A stretch of DNA of 64,000 nt from positions 4,960,001 through 5,024,000 of the forward strand of contig NZ_CP132339.1 of assembly GCF_030944405.1 (NCBI RefSeq). Direction: 5' to 3'. Position 1 is the first letter of the stretch, and every line of letters begins with the position of its first letter. The notes under the pieces were generated by a model. That model was not told where the DNA came from. It worked only from the letters and a program-made list of their open reading frames with translations, and did no database searches. The DNA comes from Janthinobacterium sp. J1-1 (GTDB lineage: Bacteria > Pseudomonadota > Gammaproteobacteria > Burkholderiales > Burkholderiaceae_D). Both the position numbers and the translations under genes were made by a program. Below, piece by piece: positions 18,685 through 26,419 of the stretch.

Positions 18685-19410
18685 ATGACATCAACGTTTC
18701 CCCTCCAGCTAGACCTGCTTCCCGGCACCCTGTGCGACGAACGGATGTGGACCAGCCTGGAGCAAGCCCTTGGCGACGGCTATCTATATAAGCACCTGCC
18801 CTTGCACCGGTCGCGCACGCGTGCGGACATGCGCGAGCTGATCGCCACGCACAGCGCGCCGCAGTCGCACCTGGTCGGCTTTTCGCTGGGCGCCTACCTG
18901 GCGCTGGAACATGCGGTCCATCATCCCGAACGGATCGCCTCGCTGACCCTGATCGCCAATTCGGCCAGGGGCTTGCCGCCGGACGAGATCGCCACCCGCA
19001 AGCGCGTGATCGCCATGCTGGAAAGAAATAGCTACGCCGGCATCACGCGCCAGCGCCTGCGCGAGCTGCTGCACCCCTCCCACCTGGACAATGCCGCCAT
19101 CACCGGCCTGATACGCGCCATGGCGCTGGACCTGGGCAAGGATGTGCTGCTGGCCCAGTTCGCCCAGACGTTCGACCGCCCGGACCTGATGGACCGCCTG
19201 CCCGGTCTGCCCTTCCCGGTGCTGATCGTCGGCTCGGCTGGCGACCAGTTGGTGGCCAGCGGCGACCTGGCGGCGATGGCCGAGCAATTGCCGCACGCGA
19301 CCCTGCATCTGCTGCAAGAACCCAGCGGCCATATGATCCCGCTCGAAGCGCCGGCCGAACTGGCGCGCGCCATGCAGGCCTTCCTGAATCGGGTGCAGTC
19401 TGGAGCGTGA
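18685..19410 (+). CDS. alpha/beta-hydrolase
   Basis: The ~241-residue enzyme has the hydrolase fold: oxyanion-region LLPGTLCDERMW, nucleophile elbow GFSLG (serine at about residue 65), an acid in VGSAGDQLV, and the catalytic histidine in SGHMIPLE. The substrate is unknown; relatives include esterases and lactonases. ATG 18643 in the same frame would add 14 residues. I prefer 18685 because the conserved N-terminus starts there, but neither has a strong ribosome site. It is divergent from terD and 56 bp upstream of folA. Confidence 0.82.
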   Translation: MTSTFPLQLDLLPGTLCDERMWTSLEQALGDGYLYKHLPLHRSRTRADMRELIATHSAPQSHLVGFSLGAYLALEHAVHHPERIASLTLIANSARGLPPDEIATRKRVIAMLERNSYAGITRQRLRELLHPSHLDNAAITGLIRAMALDLGKDVLLAQFAQTFDRPDLMDRLPGLPFPVLIVGSAGDQLVASGDLAAMAEQLPHATLHLLQEPSGHMIPLEAPAELARAMQAFLNRVQSGA

Positions 19411-19466
19411 CGCCAATATCAACGATAATGGCAAGTATTGAGAACACCAAAAAATGAATTGATTCA

Positions 19467-19952
19467 ATGAGCACACTGACCATTATCGTCGCCACCGACC
19501 AGCAAGGCGGCATCGGCATCGACAACACCTTGCCATGGAAGCTGCCGGAAGACCTGGCGCACTTCAAGCGCATGACCACCGGCCACCCCATCATCATGGG
19601 CCGCAAGACGTTTGATTCGATCGGCCGGCCGCTGCCGAACCGACGCAATATCGTTATCACCCGCAATCATGAATGGCGCCATGAGGGTGTGGAAGCGGTC
19701 GGCTCGGTGGGGGACGCGATCGCGCTGCTGGACGGCGCGCAAGGGTTTGTGATTGGCGGCGCGGAAATCTACCGGCAGTCGCTGGCGCTGGCCGAGACAC
19801 TGATCATCACCGAAATCGGCCACACCTATGCCTGCGACGCCTTTTTCCCGAAGCTGGACCAGGCTGAGTGGCAGGAAACGGCGCGCGAGGCGCATGTTTC
19901 CACCGCTTCCGGCTTGCCGTATGCATTCGTGACCTGGCAGCGCCGGCGTTAA
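19467..19952 (+). CDS. folA: dihydrofolate reductase
   Basis: This is a full-length DHFR of 161 residues. It has IVATDQQGGIGIDNTLPWKLPEDL with the substrate-binding acid in PEDLAHF, IIMGRKTFDSIGRPLPNR for NADPH, and FVIGGAEIY. It reduces dihydrofolate to tetrahydrofolate, regenerating the cofactor consumed by thymidylate synthase encoded 11 kb upstream. An imperfect 12-bp hairpin spans the stop codon (19945-19970) without a U-tract. A long leader-like region of about 230 bp follows before the next gene. Confidence 0.96.
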   Translation: MSTLTIIVATDQQGGIGIDNTLPWKLPEDLAHFKRMTTGHPIIMGRKTFDSIGRPLPNRRNIVITRNHEWRHEGVEAVGSVGDAIALLDGAQGFVIGGAEIYRQSLALAETLIITEIGHTYACDAFFPKLDQAEWQETAREAHVSTASGLPYAFVTWQRRR

Positions 19953-20180
19953 AAGCGTGCTTTTTGCGCCGTCATACGCTCGTCACACCATTCAGGCATG
20001 CTGGCGCGCGCTGTGCGTAATTTCGTTATGATATTTTTTTCCCGCAGACGCCGCATTTCTGCGAGAATCCCGTTCTTATTTTTTTTCTGCGATTGCCTGG
20101 CCACATATTTACCCGGCTGTCGCGCCCTAGTCCGCCCCTCCACACAAGTTTAGGGGCGGCTTGCTTTTTTGGAGACATGC
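19953..20180 (+). promoter_or_regulatory. leader region of the decarboxylase with terminator-like hairpin
   Basis: The 228-bp gap includes TATGAT (20027-20032) as a possible -10 element and two T-tracts. CCGCCCCT (20132-20139) pairs with AGGGGCGG (20152-20159) in an 8-bp stem, followed by CTTGCTTTTTT. That is a good rho-independent terminator ending only 10 bp before the start codon at 20181 and touching its ribosome site (GGAGA, 20171-20175). It could end the folA transcript or act as an attenuator or translational switch for the decarboxylase. Confidence 0.6.
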
Positions 20181-22439
20181 ATGAAATTTCGTTTCCCCAT
20201 CGTCATTATTGACGAGGATTTCCGTTCTGAAAATACGTCCGGCCTGGGCATTCGCGCCCTTGCCGCCGCAATGGAAAAAGAAGGCATGGAAGTGCTGGGC
20301 GTGACCAGCTACGGCGATCTGTCGCAATTTGCCCAGCAACAATCGCGCGCGTCGGCCTTCGTGCTGTCGATCGACGATGAAGAATTCGGCGCCGGCTCGA
20401 TCGAGGAAACCGACCACGCGTTGAAGTCCCTGCGCGCCTTTGTCGAAGAAATCCGCCACAAGAACGCCGACATCCCGATCTACCTGTACGGCGAAACGCG
20501 CACCTCGCGCCATATCCCGAACGATATCCTGCGCGAACTGCACGGCTTTATCCATATGTTCGAGGATACGCCCGAGTTTGTCGCGCGCCATATCATCCGC
20601 GAAGCGAAAAGCTACCTCGATGGCCTGTCGCCGCCGTTCTTCCGCGCGCTGGTGCACTACGCCAACGACGGTTCCTACTCGTGGCACTGCCCCGGCCACT
20701 CGGGCGGCGTGGCTTTCCTGAAGTCGCCGATCGGCCAGATGTTCCACCAGTTCTTCGGTGAAAACATGCTGCGCGCCGACGTCTGCAACGCCGTCGAAGA
20801 ACTGGGCCAACTGCTCGACCATACCGGTCCCGTTGCCGCCTCCGAGCGCAATGCGGCGCGCATCTTCAATGCCGACCATTGCTATTTCGTCACCAACGGT
20901 ACCTCGACCTCGAACAAGATGGTGTGGCACTCGACGGTGGCGCCTGGCGATATCGTGGTAGTTGACCGCAATTGCCACAAATCGATTCTGCACTCGATCA
21001 TCATGTGCGGCGCGATCCCCGTGTTCCTGATGCCGACCCGCAATCACCTGGGCATTATCGGCCCGATCCCGCTGGCTGAATTCACGCCGGAAAGCATTGC
21101 CCGCAAGATCGAGGCGAACCCGTTCGCGCGCGAAGCGAAGAACAAGAAGCCGCGCATCCTGACGATTACCCAGTCGACCTACGACGGCGTAATCTACAAC
21201 GTCGAGACCCTGCGTGAAATGCTGGACGGCAAAATCGACACCCTGCACTTCGATGAAGCATGGCTGCCGCACGCCACCTTCCACGATTTCTACAAGAACA
21301 TGCACGCGATCGGCAAGGACCGTCCGCGCGCCAAGGAATCGATGATCTTCTCGACCCAGTCGACGCACAAATTGCTGGCCGGCCTGTCGCAGGCCTCCCA
21401 AATCCTGGTGCGCGAATCGGAACAGGTCAAGCTGGACCAGGACGCCTTCAACGAGGCCTACCTGATGCACACCTCGACCTCGCCGCAGTATTCCATCATC
21501 GCCTCGTGCGACGTGGCCGCGGCCATGATGGAAGCGCCGGGCGGCACCGCGCTGGTGGAAGAATCGATCATGGAAGCGCTCGATTTCCGCCGCGCCATGA
21601 AAAAGATCGACCAGGAGTGGGGCCAGGACTGGTGGTTCCAGGTGTGGGGACCGGACAACTTCAACGACGAAGGCATGGGCCAGCAGGAAGACTGGATGAT
21701 ACGCGCCGAGGACGACTGGCACGGCTTCGGCGACCTGGCACCCGGCTTCAACATGCTCGACCCGATCAAGGCGACCATCGTCAACCCGGGCCTGTCGCTG
21801 GACGGCCAGTTCGGCGAGACCGGCATCCCGGCCTCGATCGTCACCAAATACCTGGCGGAACACGGCGTGATCATTGAAAAATGCGGCCTGTACTCGTTCT
21901 TTATCATGTTTACCATCGGCATTACCAAAGGCCGCTGGAACACCCTGCTGACGGCCTTGCAGCAGTTCAAGGACGACTACGACAAGAACCAGCCGATGTG
22001 GCGCATCCTGCCGGAATTTGCGGCGGCCAACCCACGCTATGAAAAAATGGGCCTGCGCGACCTGTGCCAGCAGATCCACGATTTCTACAAGGCGTACGAC
22101 GTGGCCCGCCTGACGACGGAAATGTATCTGTCGGACATGATCCCGGCCATGAAGCCATCGGACGCGTTCGCCAAGATGGCGCACCGCGAAATCGAGCGCG
22201 TCGCCATCGACGAGCTGGAAGGACGAATCACGTCGATCCTGCTGACGCCGTATCCACCGGGCATTCCGCTCCTGATCCCGGGCGAGCGCTTCAACAAGAC
22301 CATCGTCGACTACCTGCGCTTCGCACGCGACTTCAACGAGCGCTTCCCCGGCTTCGAGACCGATGTGCACGGCCTGGTGAAACGCGAAGTCGACGGCAAG
22401 CGCGGCTACTTTGTGGACTGTGTGCGCCAGGACGATTAA
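20181..22439 (+). CDS. arginine/lysine/ornithine decarboxylase, large PLP type
   Basis: The 752-residue protein has the three-part layout of inducible basic amino-acid decarboxylases. A receiver-like wing domain (about 1-130, starting FPIVIIDEDF) precedes the PLP core, with HCPGHSGG near residue 175, NGTSTSNKMV, Asp in LHFDEAWLPH and the cofactor lysine in STQSTHKLLAGLSQAS. The C-terminal domain ends in PPGIPLLIPGE. It decarboxylates arginine, lysine or ornithine, giving polyamines or acid resistance; which substrate cannot be read. ATG 20181 has GGAGA 5 bp upstream. A terminator follows. Confidence 0.93.
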   Translation: MKFRFPIVIIDEDFRSENTSGLGIRALAAAMEKEGMEVLGVTSYGDLSQFAQQQSRASAFVLSIDDEEFGAGSIEETDHALKSLRAFVEEIRHKNADIPIYLYGETRTSRHIPNDILRELHGFIHMFEDTPEFVARHIIREAKSYLDGLSPPFFRALVHYANDGSYSWHCPGHSGGVAFLKSPIGQMFHQFFGENMLRADVCNAVEELGQLLDHTGPVAASERNAARIFNADHCYFVTNGTSTSNKMVWHSTVAPGDIVVVDRNCHKSILHSIIMCGAIPVFLMPTRNHLGIIGPIPLAEFTPESIARKIEANPFAREAKNKKPRILTITQSTYDGVIYNVETLREMLDGKIDTLHFDEAWLPHATFHDFYKNMHAIGKDRPRAKESMIFSTQSTHKLLAGLSQASQILVRESEQVKLDQDAFNEAYLMHTSTSPQYSIIASCDVAAAMMEAPGGTALVEESIMEALDFRRAMKKIDQEWGQDWWFQVWGPDNFNDEGMGQQEDWMIRAEDDWHGFGDLAPGFNMLDPIKATIVNPGLSLDGQFGETGIPASIVTKYLAEHGVIIEKCGLYSFFIMFTIGITKGRWNTLLTALQQFKDDYDKNQPMWRILPEFAAANPRYEKMGLRDLCQQIHDFYKAYDVARLTTEMYLSDMIPAMKPSDAFAKMAHREIERVAIDELEGRITSILLTPYPPGIPLLIPGERFNKTIVDYLRFARDFNERFPGFETDVHGLVKREVDGKRGYFVDCVRQDD

Positions 22440-22461
22440 GTTTTCCCGAGCATGATTCGAA

Positions 22462-22492
22462 CGCCGCCTGGCTTACCTCAGGCGGCGTTTTT
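22462..22492 (+). terminator. rho-independent terminator of the decarboxylase gene
   Basis: CGCCGCCTG (22462-22470) and CAGGCGGCG (22479-22487) form a perfect 9-bp stem with an 8-nt loop, followed by five T. The insertion sequence begins about 5 bp beyond the T-tract. Confidence 0.88.
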
Positions 22493-22496
22493 CATG

Positions 22497-23546
22497 GCTA
22501 TGTCACCGTCAAATGTGGGAACGTGCCCAAAGTGGCCCTGAGCAAGCTTTCGGGAGACAATATTCTTTTGGCGTCGAGTATCCAGCGCCAACCCAGGTAG
22601 TTGGGCAAGTAGCGCGTCGCGACACCATGAAAGACGCGCAGCCATTCCCGCAGCCGGCTGTGATACGCGTTGACGTTCTGCACGTGGACAGTGCCATGTA
22701 CGCGTATTCCGGCCCGCAAGTTCACGGCGGCATGCAGGATGCCCACTTCTCTCGCAAACACCGGATAGGCCGGATGGCCATCGCTCACCAACAAGATGTC
22801 GCGATCGATCACAGGTGGCAGGCAGGCGTGCAGCCTGGCCTTGGTCAGCTGGCCCAGGCCAGTGACGAAATCAACGGTTTGCCCGGTGCGGTCACGTGCC
22901 ACCAGGATGCACACTTGCTCATCCGAAATGCCGCGCTGGCGGGCAGCACCGCCTCGCTTGCGTGCCGGCCGTGTCATGTGCCGGGACCCTTTTTGCGACT
23001 CCAGTACATACATCTCGTCGGCCTCGGTAATGCCGTGCAGGCAGCGTGGCCGGTCGGTCTTGGCCAGCGCCAGGAAGCGATGGCGCCAGCGAAAGCTGGT
23101 ATTGCGATGGACATTGACTTGGGCGGCGGCCTTGCGCACCGAAAACGAGTTGAGCAAACAGTCGGCATAGGCCAGCCATCGTTCCTTGTGGTGCAGATGG
23201 GCCAGCGGCGTGCCCGTCAAGGCGTTGAAAGTTTTGCCACAAGGAACACAGCGATAGCGTTGCAAACCATGCGCCTGGCCATGCCGGTGGAAACGTGTCG
23301 CGCCACACGCGGGGCAATGCAGCTGCGCCTGCGCTGCTTGTTCGATCAGGACGACGGCCGCATCCTGCGGCGCGCTGCTATGCAACAAGTTACTGCAGAC
23401 AATACGTTGGCGATGCGACAGGTGCGGAATTTGTCTGGCGAATGCCTGCCACTGGGCGGTATCCATCATCGGCTCCTGGAAGGAAAGACCTGATCAGTCA
23501 GACCGCAGCAACTGCAGAGCGTTCCCACCGCTTTCGGTGACATAGC
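22497..23546. mobile_element. IS1595-family insertion sequence (1050 bp)
   Basis: The ends share GCTATGTCACCG (22497-22508) and GTGGGAACG (22515-22523), matched as inverted copies at 23535-23546 and 23520-23528. They enclose one transposase gene on the minus strand. No convincing 8-bp target duplication is visible in the flanks. The element sits between the decarboxylase terminator and the sigma54 regulator gene. Confidence 0.85.
22498..23469 (-). CDS. IS1595-family transposase
   Basis: The 323-residue transposase has an N-terminal helical domain, a zinc ribbon (CPACG ... CVPCG, about residues 54-78), an HTH-like segment (SVRKAAAQVNVHRNT) and an RNase-H-like core. The acidic residues are in ITEADEMYVLE and LLVSDGHPAY. 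At the third position the motif reads HVQNVNAYHSRLREW, where Asn seems to replace the usual Glu, as in some IS1595 subgroups. The stop codon lies within the terminal repeat. AGGAG precedes the two adjacent ATG codons at 23469/23466. The frame looks intact, so it may be active. Confidence 0.9.
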   Translation of the reverse strand: MMDTAQWQAFARQIPHLSHRQRIVCSNLLHSSAPQDAAVVLIEQAAQAQLHCPACGATRFHRHGQAHGLQRYRCVPCGKTFNALTGTPLAHLHHKERWLAYADCLLNSFSVRKAAAQVNVHRNTSFRWRHRFLALAKTDRPRCLHGITEADEMYVLESQKGSRHMTRPARKRGGAARQRGISDEQVCILVARDRTGQTVDFVTGLGQLTKARLHACLPPVIDRDILLVSDGHPAYPVFAREVGILHAAVNLRAGIRVHGTVHVQNVNAYHSRLREWLRVFHGVATRYLPNYLGWRWILDAKRILSPESLLRATLGTFPHLTVT

Positions 23547-23647
23547 TTTTTTGGTTCGCCAGGTTTCACGCTTGCGCCAGATCAAACGCCCTGCTATCCC
23601 CTCTCCTAAGATGATCGCCTCACCGGCTATCTGGTTGTGGGACAGGC

Positions 23648-24997
23648 ATGGCGCTCAAGGTCTGGCTGGAAGTACTGCAACAGGCGGCGGCCACTTCGGC
23701 TGCCCTCCTGAGTACGGCCTTGCAGCAGGCCCAGCTGTCGATAAGCCGGCCCGCCGATGGCATTCCCGGCATCGTGCTGTTCTGCCAGCCGGACACGGCG
23801 CTGCTGCAGGCGCTGGCCGCGCTATGCCGCCAGGCGCAGGTGCTGGCCATTGCCGCCAACGGCGCGCCGCTCGACTGCATGCAGCAGCGCGCGGTGATGG
23901 CGGCCGGCGCGCGCGATGTGCTGGTGTGGCCGCCGAACGCCATCGATGCGGGCCAGGTGCTCGCGCGCCTGCAGCGCTGGCAGGCGGTGGCGCAGTTGCT
24001 GGCCTCGGACGCCGTGCGCGGCACCCTGGTCGGCGATAGCCAGTCCTGGCGCGCCCTGCTGCGCGAGGCGGTGGAAATGGCCGTTTTCAGCCAGGCCTCC
24101 GTGCTGATCACGGGCGAGACCGGGACCGGCAAGGACTTGCTGGCGCAACTGATCCACCGCCTGTCCGCCTGCCGCGGCGAGCTGACCGTGCTCGACTGCA
24201 CCACCTTGTCGCCGGAACTGGCCGGCAGCGAACTGTTCGGCCATGAACGGGGCGCCTACACGGGCGCGGCCGGCGCGCGCGACGGCGCGTTTGCGCTGGC
24301 CGATGGCGGCGTGCTGTTCCTCGATGAAATCGGCGAGCTGCCGCTGGCGATGCAGGCACAATTGCTGCGCGCCATACAGGAACGCAAGTACAAGCGCATC
24401 GGCGGCAGCAGCTGGCAGCCGACCCAGTTCCGCCTGGTATGCGCCACCAACCGCGCGCTGGAAGACGAAGTGGCGCGCGGCGCCTTCCGGGCCGACCTGT
24501 ATTACCGCATCGCCGGCTGGTGCTGCCGCACGCCGCCCTTGCGCGAACGCTGCGACGATATCCTGCCGCTGGCCATGCATTTCCTGCGGGAACTGGCGCG
24601 CGCGCCGCCGCCCGCGCTGGATGCGGCCGTGCGCGAATACCTGCTGCTGCGCGACTATCCGGGCAATGTGCGCGAGCTGCGCCAGACCGTCACGCGCATC
24701 TGGCAGCGCCATTGCGGCCCCGGCCCGATCACCATCGGCGCGCTGCCGCCCGAGGAATGCCAGCTCGCGCCGGTCTGGCCCGACCGGCAGTTCGAGGCCG
24801 GCGTCAAACGCGCCCTCGGCCTGGGACTCAAGCTGCCCCATATCACGCGCTGCGCCACCGAAGAGGCGGTGCGCCTGGTGCTCGACGAAGAACATGGCAA
24901 CAACCAGCGCGCCGCCGCCCGCCTGGGCGTGACCGACCGCGCCCTGCAACTGCGCCGCAAGGCGGCGGCTTGCGCAGCCAAGGCCAGCCCGCCCTGA
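23648..24997 (+). CDS. sigma54-dependent transcriptional activator
   Basis: The 449-residue protein has an unrecognised N-terminal domain (about 1-120) that reads like a degenerate receiver fold without the usual Asp. The AAA+ domain has Walker A GETGTGKD (about 155-162), GAYTGA (202-207, the sigma54 contact loop with Tyr for Phe), Walker B GGVLFLDEIGE and an arginine finger in FRADLYYRI. A Fis-type helix-turn-helix lies at the end (NNQRAAARLGVTDRALQL). Its stop is 1 bp from that of the convergent operon, whose promoter is a perfect sigma54 site. I infer it is the cognate activator. Confidence 0.92.
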   Translation: MALKVWLEVLQQAAATSAALLSTALQQAQLSISRPADGIPGIVLFCQPDTALLQALAALCRQAQVLAIAANGAPLDCMQQRAVMAAGARDVLVWPPNAIDAGQVLARLQRWQAVAQLLASDAVRGTLVGDSQSWRALLREAVEMAVFSQASVLITGETGTGKDLLAQLIHRLSACRGELTVLDCTTLSPELAGSELFGHERGAYTGAAGARDGAFALADGGVLFLDEIGELPLAMQAQLLRAIQERKYKRIGGSSWQPTQFRLVCATNRALEDEVARGAFRADLYYRIAGWCCRTPPLRERCDDILPLAMHFLRELARAPPPALDAAVREYLLLRDYPGNVRELRQTVTRIWQRHCGPGPITIGALPPEECQLAPVWPDRQFEAGVKRALGLGLKLPHITRCATEEAVRLVLDEEHGNNQRAAARLGVTDRALQLRRKAAACAAKASPP

Positions 24998-24998
24998 C

Positions 24999-25637
24999 TC
25001 AGGCTGGCGGCACTGCGCCGGTCAGCACGATGCGGTTGCCGCGCCGCTGCCAGCGCCCGCTGTCGCCGTCGGTTCCGGCGCCGCCTGCCCGCTGCGGCGG
25101 CGCCGGGCGAAAGTGCGGCAACTGCTGCCGCAGCGCGTCCGTCAGGGCGCTCTCCACCGCACGCGCGCTGCCGTCCGAATCCCCGGCCAGCCGCGCCGCC
25201 TGGCCGGCCACGCGCACGAAACGGCGCGCCACCTCGAGTTCATCCTCGCCGGACAGCGCGCCGCCAAATTCCAGTTCCAGCGCATTGCTGGCGGCACGGC
25301 CCAGGGCCGAACCGAGCGCCGTGCCCACGCCGGGAATCGGGATCATCGAGCCGAGCGCGCCGCCGACGAACGGCAAGGCCGTCTTCACCACCGCCTTCAA
25401 GGCGCCGCCGAGTGGCTTGGCGATCTTCCTGACGCCCTTCCAGACGCTTTTGAAAACCTTGCCCAGGAACTGCTCCAGTTCCTCTTCGCTGGCCACTTCC
25501 AGCAACTCCATGGCCAGTTCCAGTTCTTCCTGTTCGCCGAACAAGGCCGGCTGTGCGCCGAACTCCAGCACTTCAAAGCCGGCGCCTGCGCCGGCGCGTT
25601 GCCGGCATTGCCTGCAGCCGCATTGCAGTTGATGCAT
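24999..25637 (-). CDS. glycine-zipper paralogue B of the sigma54 operon
   Basis: Unrecognised 212-residue protein, last gene of the operon. It opens with a Cys cluster (CGCRQC), then FEVLEFG, the helical stretch ELELAMELLEVASEEELEQF (about 38-58), and a basic helix. A Gly/Ala-rich hydrophobic region follows (about 75-115, with VGGALGSMIPIPGVGTALG). Next come SGEDELEVARRFVRVAG and a C-terminal SGRWQRRGNRIVLTG. The same modules in the same order occur in the protein of 30991-32256. Glycine zippers pack in membranes or pores, so membrane association is possible. GGGAGGTC precedes ATG 25637. Confidence 0.8.
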   Translation of the reverse strand: MHQLQCGCRQCRQRAGAGAGFEVLEFGAQPALFGEQEELELAMELLEVASEEELEQFLGKVFKSVWKGVRKIAKPLGGALKAVVKTALPFVGGALGSMIPIPGVGTALGSALGRAASNALELEFGGALSGEDELEVARRFVRVAGQAARLAGDSDGSARAVESALTDALRQQLPHFRPAPPQRAGGAGTDGDSGRWQRRGNRIVLTGAVPPA

Positions 25638-25657
25638 GACGACCTCCCTTGTTGATA

Positions 25658-26419
25658 TCAGCCCCACGTCTCGCCCATCACCGCCACTTCCAGTTCGCGC
25701 CGCTGGTTGGTCAGTACGCCGCGCCGGTGGGTGAACATATCGGCATGGATGCTTTTTTCCACCAGGCGCCGCTGCGTGGCGGACTTCAGCGGCGCCACGT
25801 ACACCTCATGGCCGGACAGGTCGAGCCCCATCATCTTGCCGCACAAATGGTGCTGCTTGAGGCGCCGCCGCAAATCGTCGGTCTGGCCGCTGTAGGCGCG
25901 CCGGCCGTCCCTGGTATCGAATTCGATCAGGTACAGGCCGGCGCCGGTGGCTTTCGCATTGCTGACGGCTTGCGCCAGCTTGCCCACCGACTGGTAGTTC
26001 AGGCCGGCCGCCTCGCGCACGCGGCCCAGGGTGGCGGCCAGCACAGGCGGCACTTCGCCCTGCCCGTCGCCATCGCCAGCGTCCTGACCGGCATCCTGGT
26101 CATTCCAGGGTTCGGGCTGCGGCGACGGCTGCGCTGTCGGATACAGCACCGGATACGCCACCGGGTAACTGCCCCAGCCCCGGTAGCGCGGCGGCACGGG
26201 GCGGCGCGGTCCACGCAGCGGCGGACGCGGACGCAAGCGCCCTCCCCGGCCGCGCCCACCGCCGGCGCCGCGCCAACGTTCGTCCTCCCACTCCTCTTCC
26301 CCCTCGCCTTCGCCTTCGCCCTCCCACTCCCGCTCTTGCTCTTGTTCCCACTCTTGCTCCTGTCCCCATTCACCCTGTACGGCTGCGCCAAACGGCAGCA
26401 CTTCAAATGACTCGTTCAT
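25658..26419 (-). CDS. GIY-YIG-domain protein with Glu/Trp-rich N-terminus
   Basis: This 253-residue protein begins MNESFEVLPFG, matching the FEVLEFG of the next gene. An extreme Gln/Glu/Trp/Gly-rich stretch (about 17-50) and an Arg/Pro/Gly stretch (about 51-90) follow. The C-terminal third is a GIY-YIG fold: GLYLIEFD at 161, AYSGQTDDLRRRLKQH near 177, and Glu in LVEKSIHADMF. GIY-YIG enzymes cut DNA with one Arg, Tyr and Glu; here the usual YIG is YSG, so activity is uncertain. The start overlaps the upstream PLP gene by 17 bp, so it is translationally coupled. Confidence 0.8.
   Translation of the reverse strand: MNESFEVLPFGAAVQGEWGQEQEWEQEQEREWEGEGEGEGEEEWEDERWRGAGGGRGRGGRLRPRPPLRGPRRPVPPRYRGWGSYPVAYPVLYPTAQPSPQPEPWNDQDAGQDAGDGDGQGEVPPVLAATLGRVREAAGLNYQSVGKLAQAVSNAKATGAGLYLIEFDTRDGRRAYSGQTDDLRRRLKQHHLCGKMMGLDLSGHEVYVAPLKSATQRRLVEKSIHADMFTHRRGVLTNQRRELEVAVMGETWG

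Noticed and set aside
22489..23554. 8-bp target duplication around the IS1595-type element
   Set aside because: Left TTTTCATG and right TTTTTTGG differ at several positions; the shared T-run is not evidence of duplication.
23547..23647. sigma54 promoter in front of the regulator gene
   Set aside because: A TTGC is present but no GG at the right distance. Nothing fits the -24/-12 consensus.
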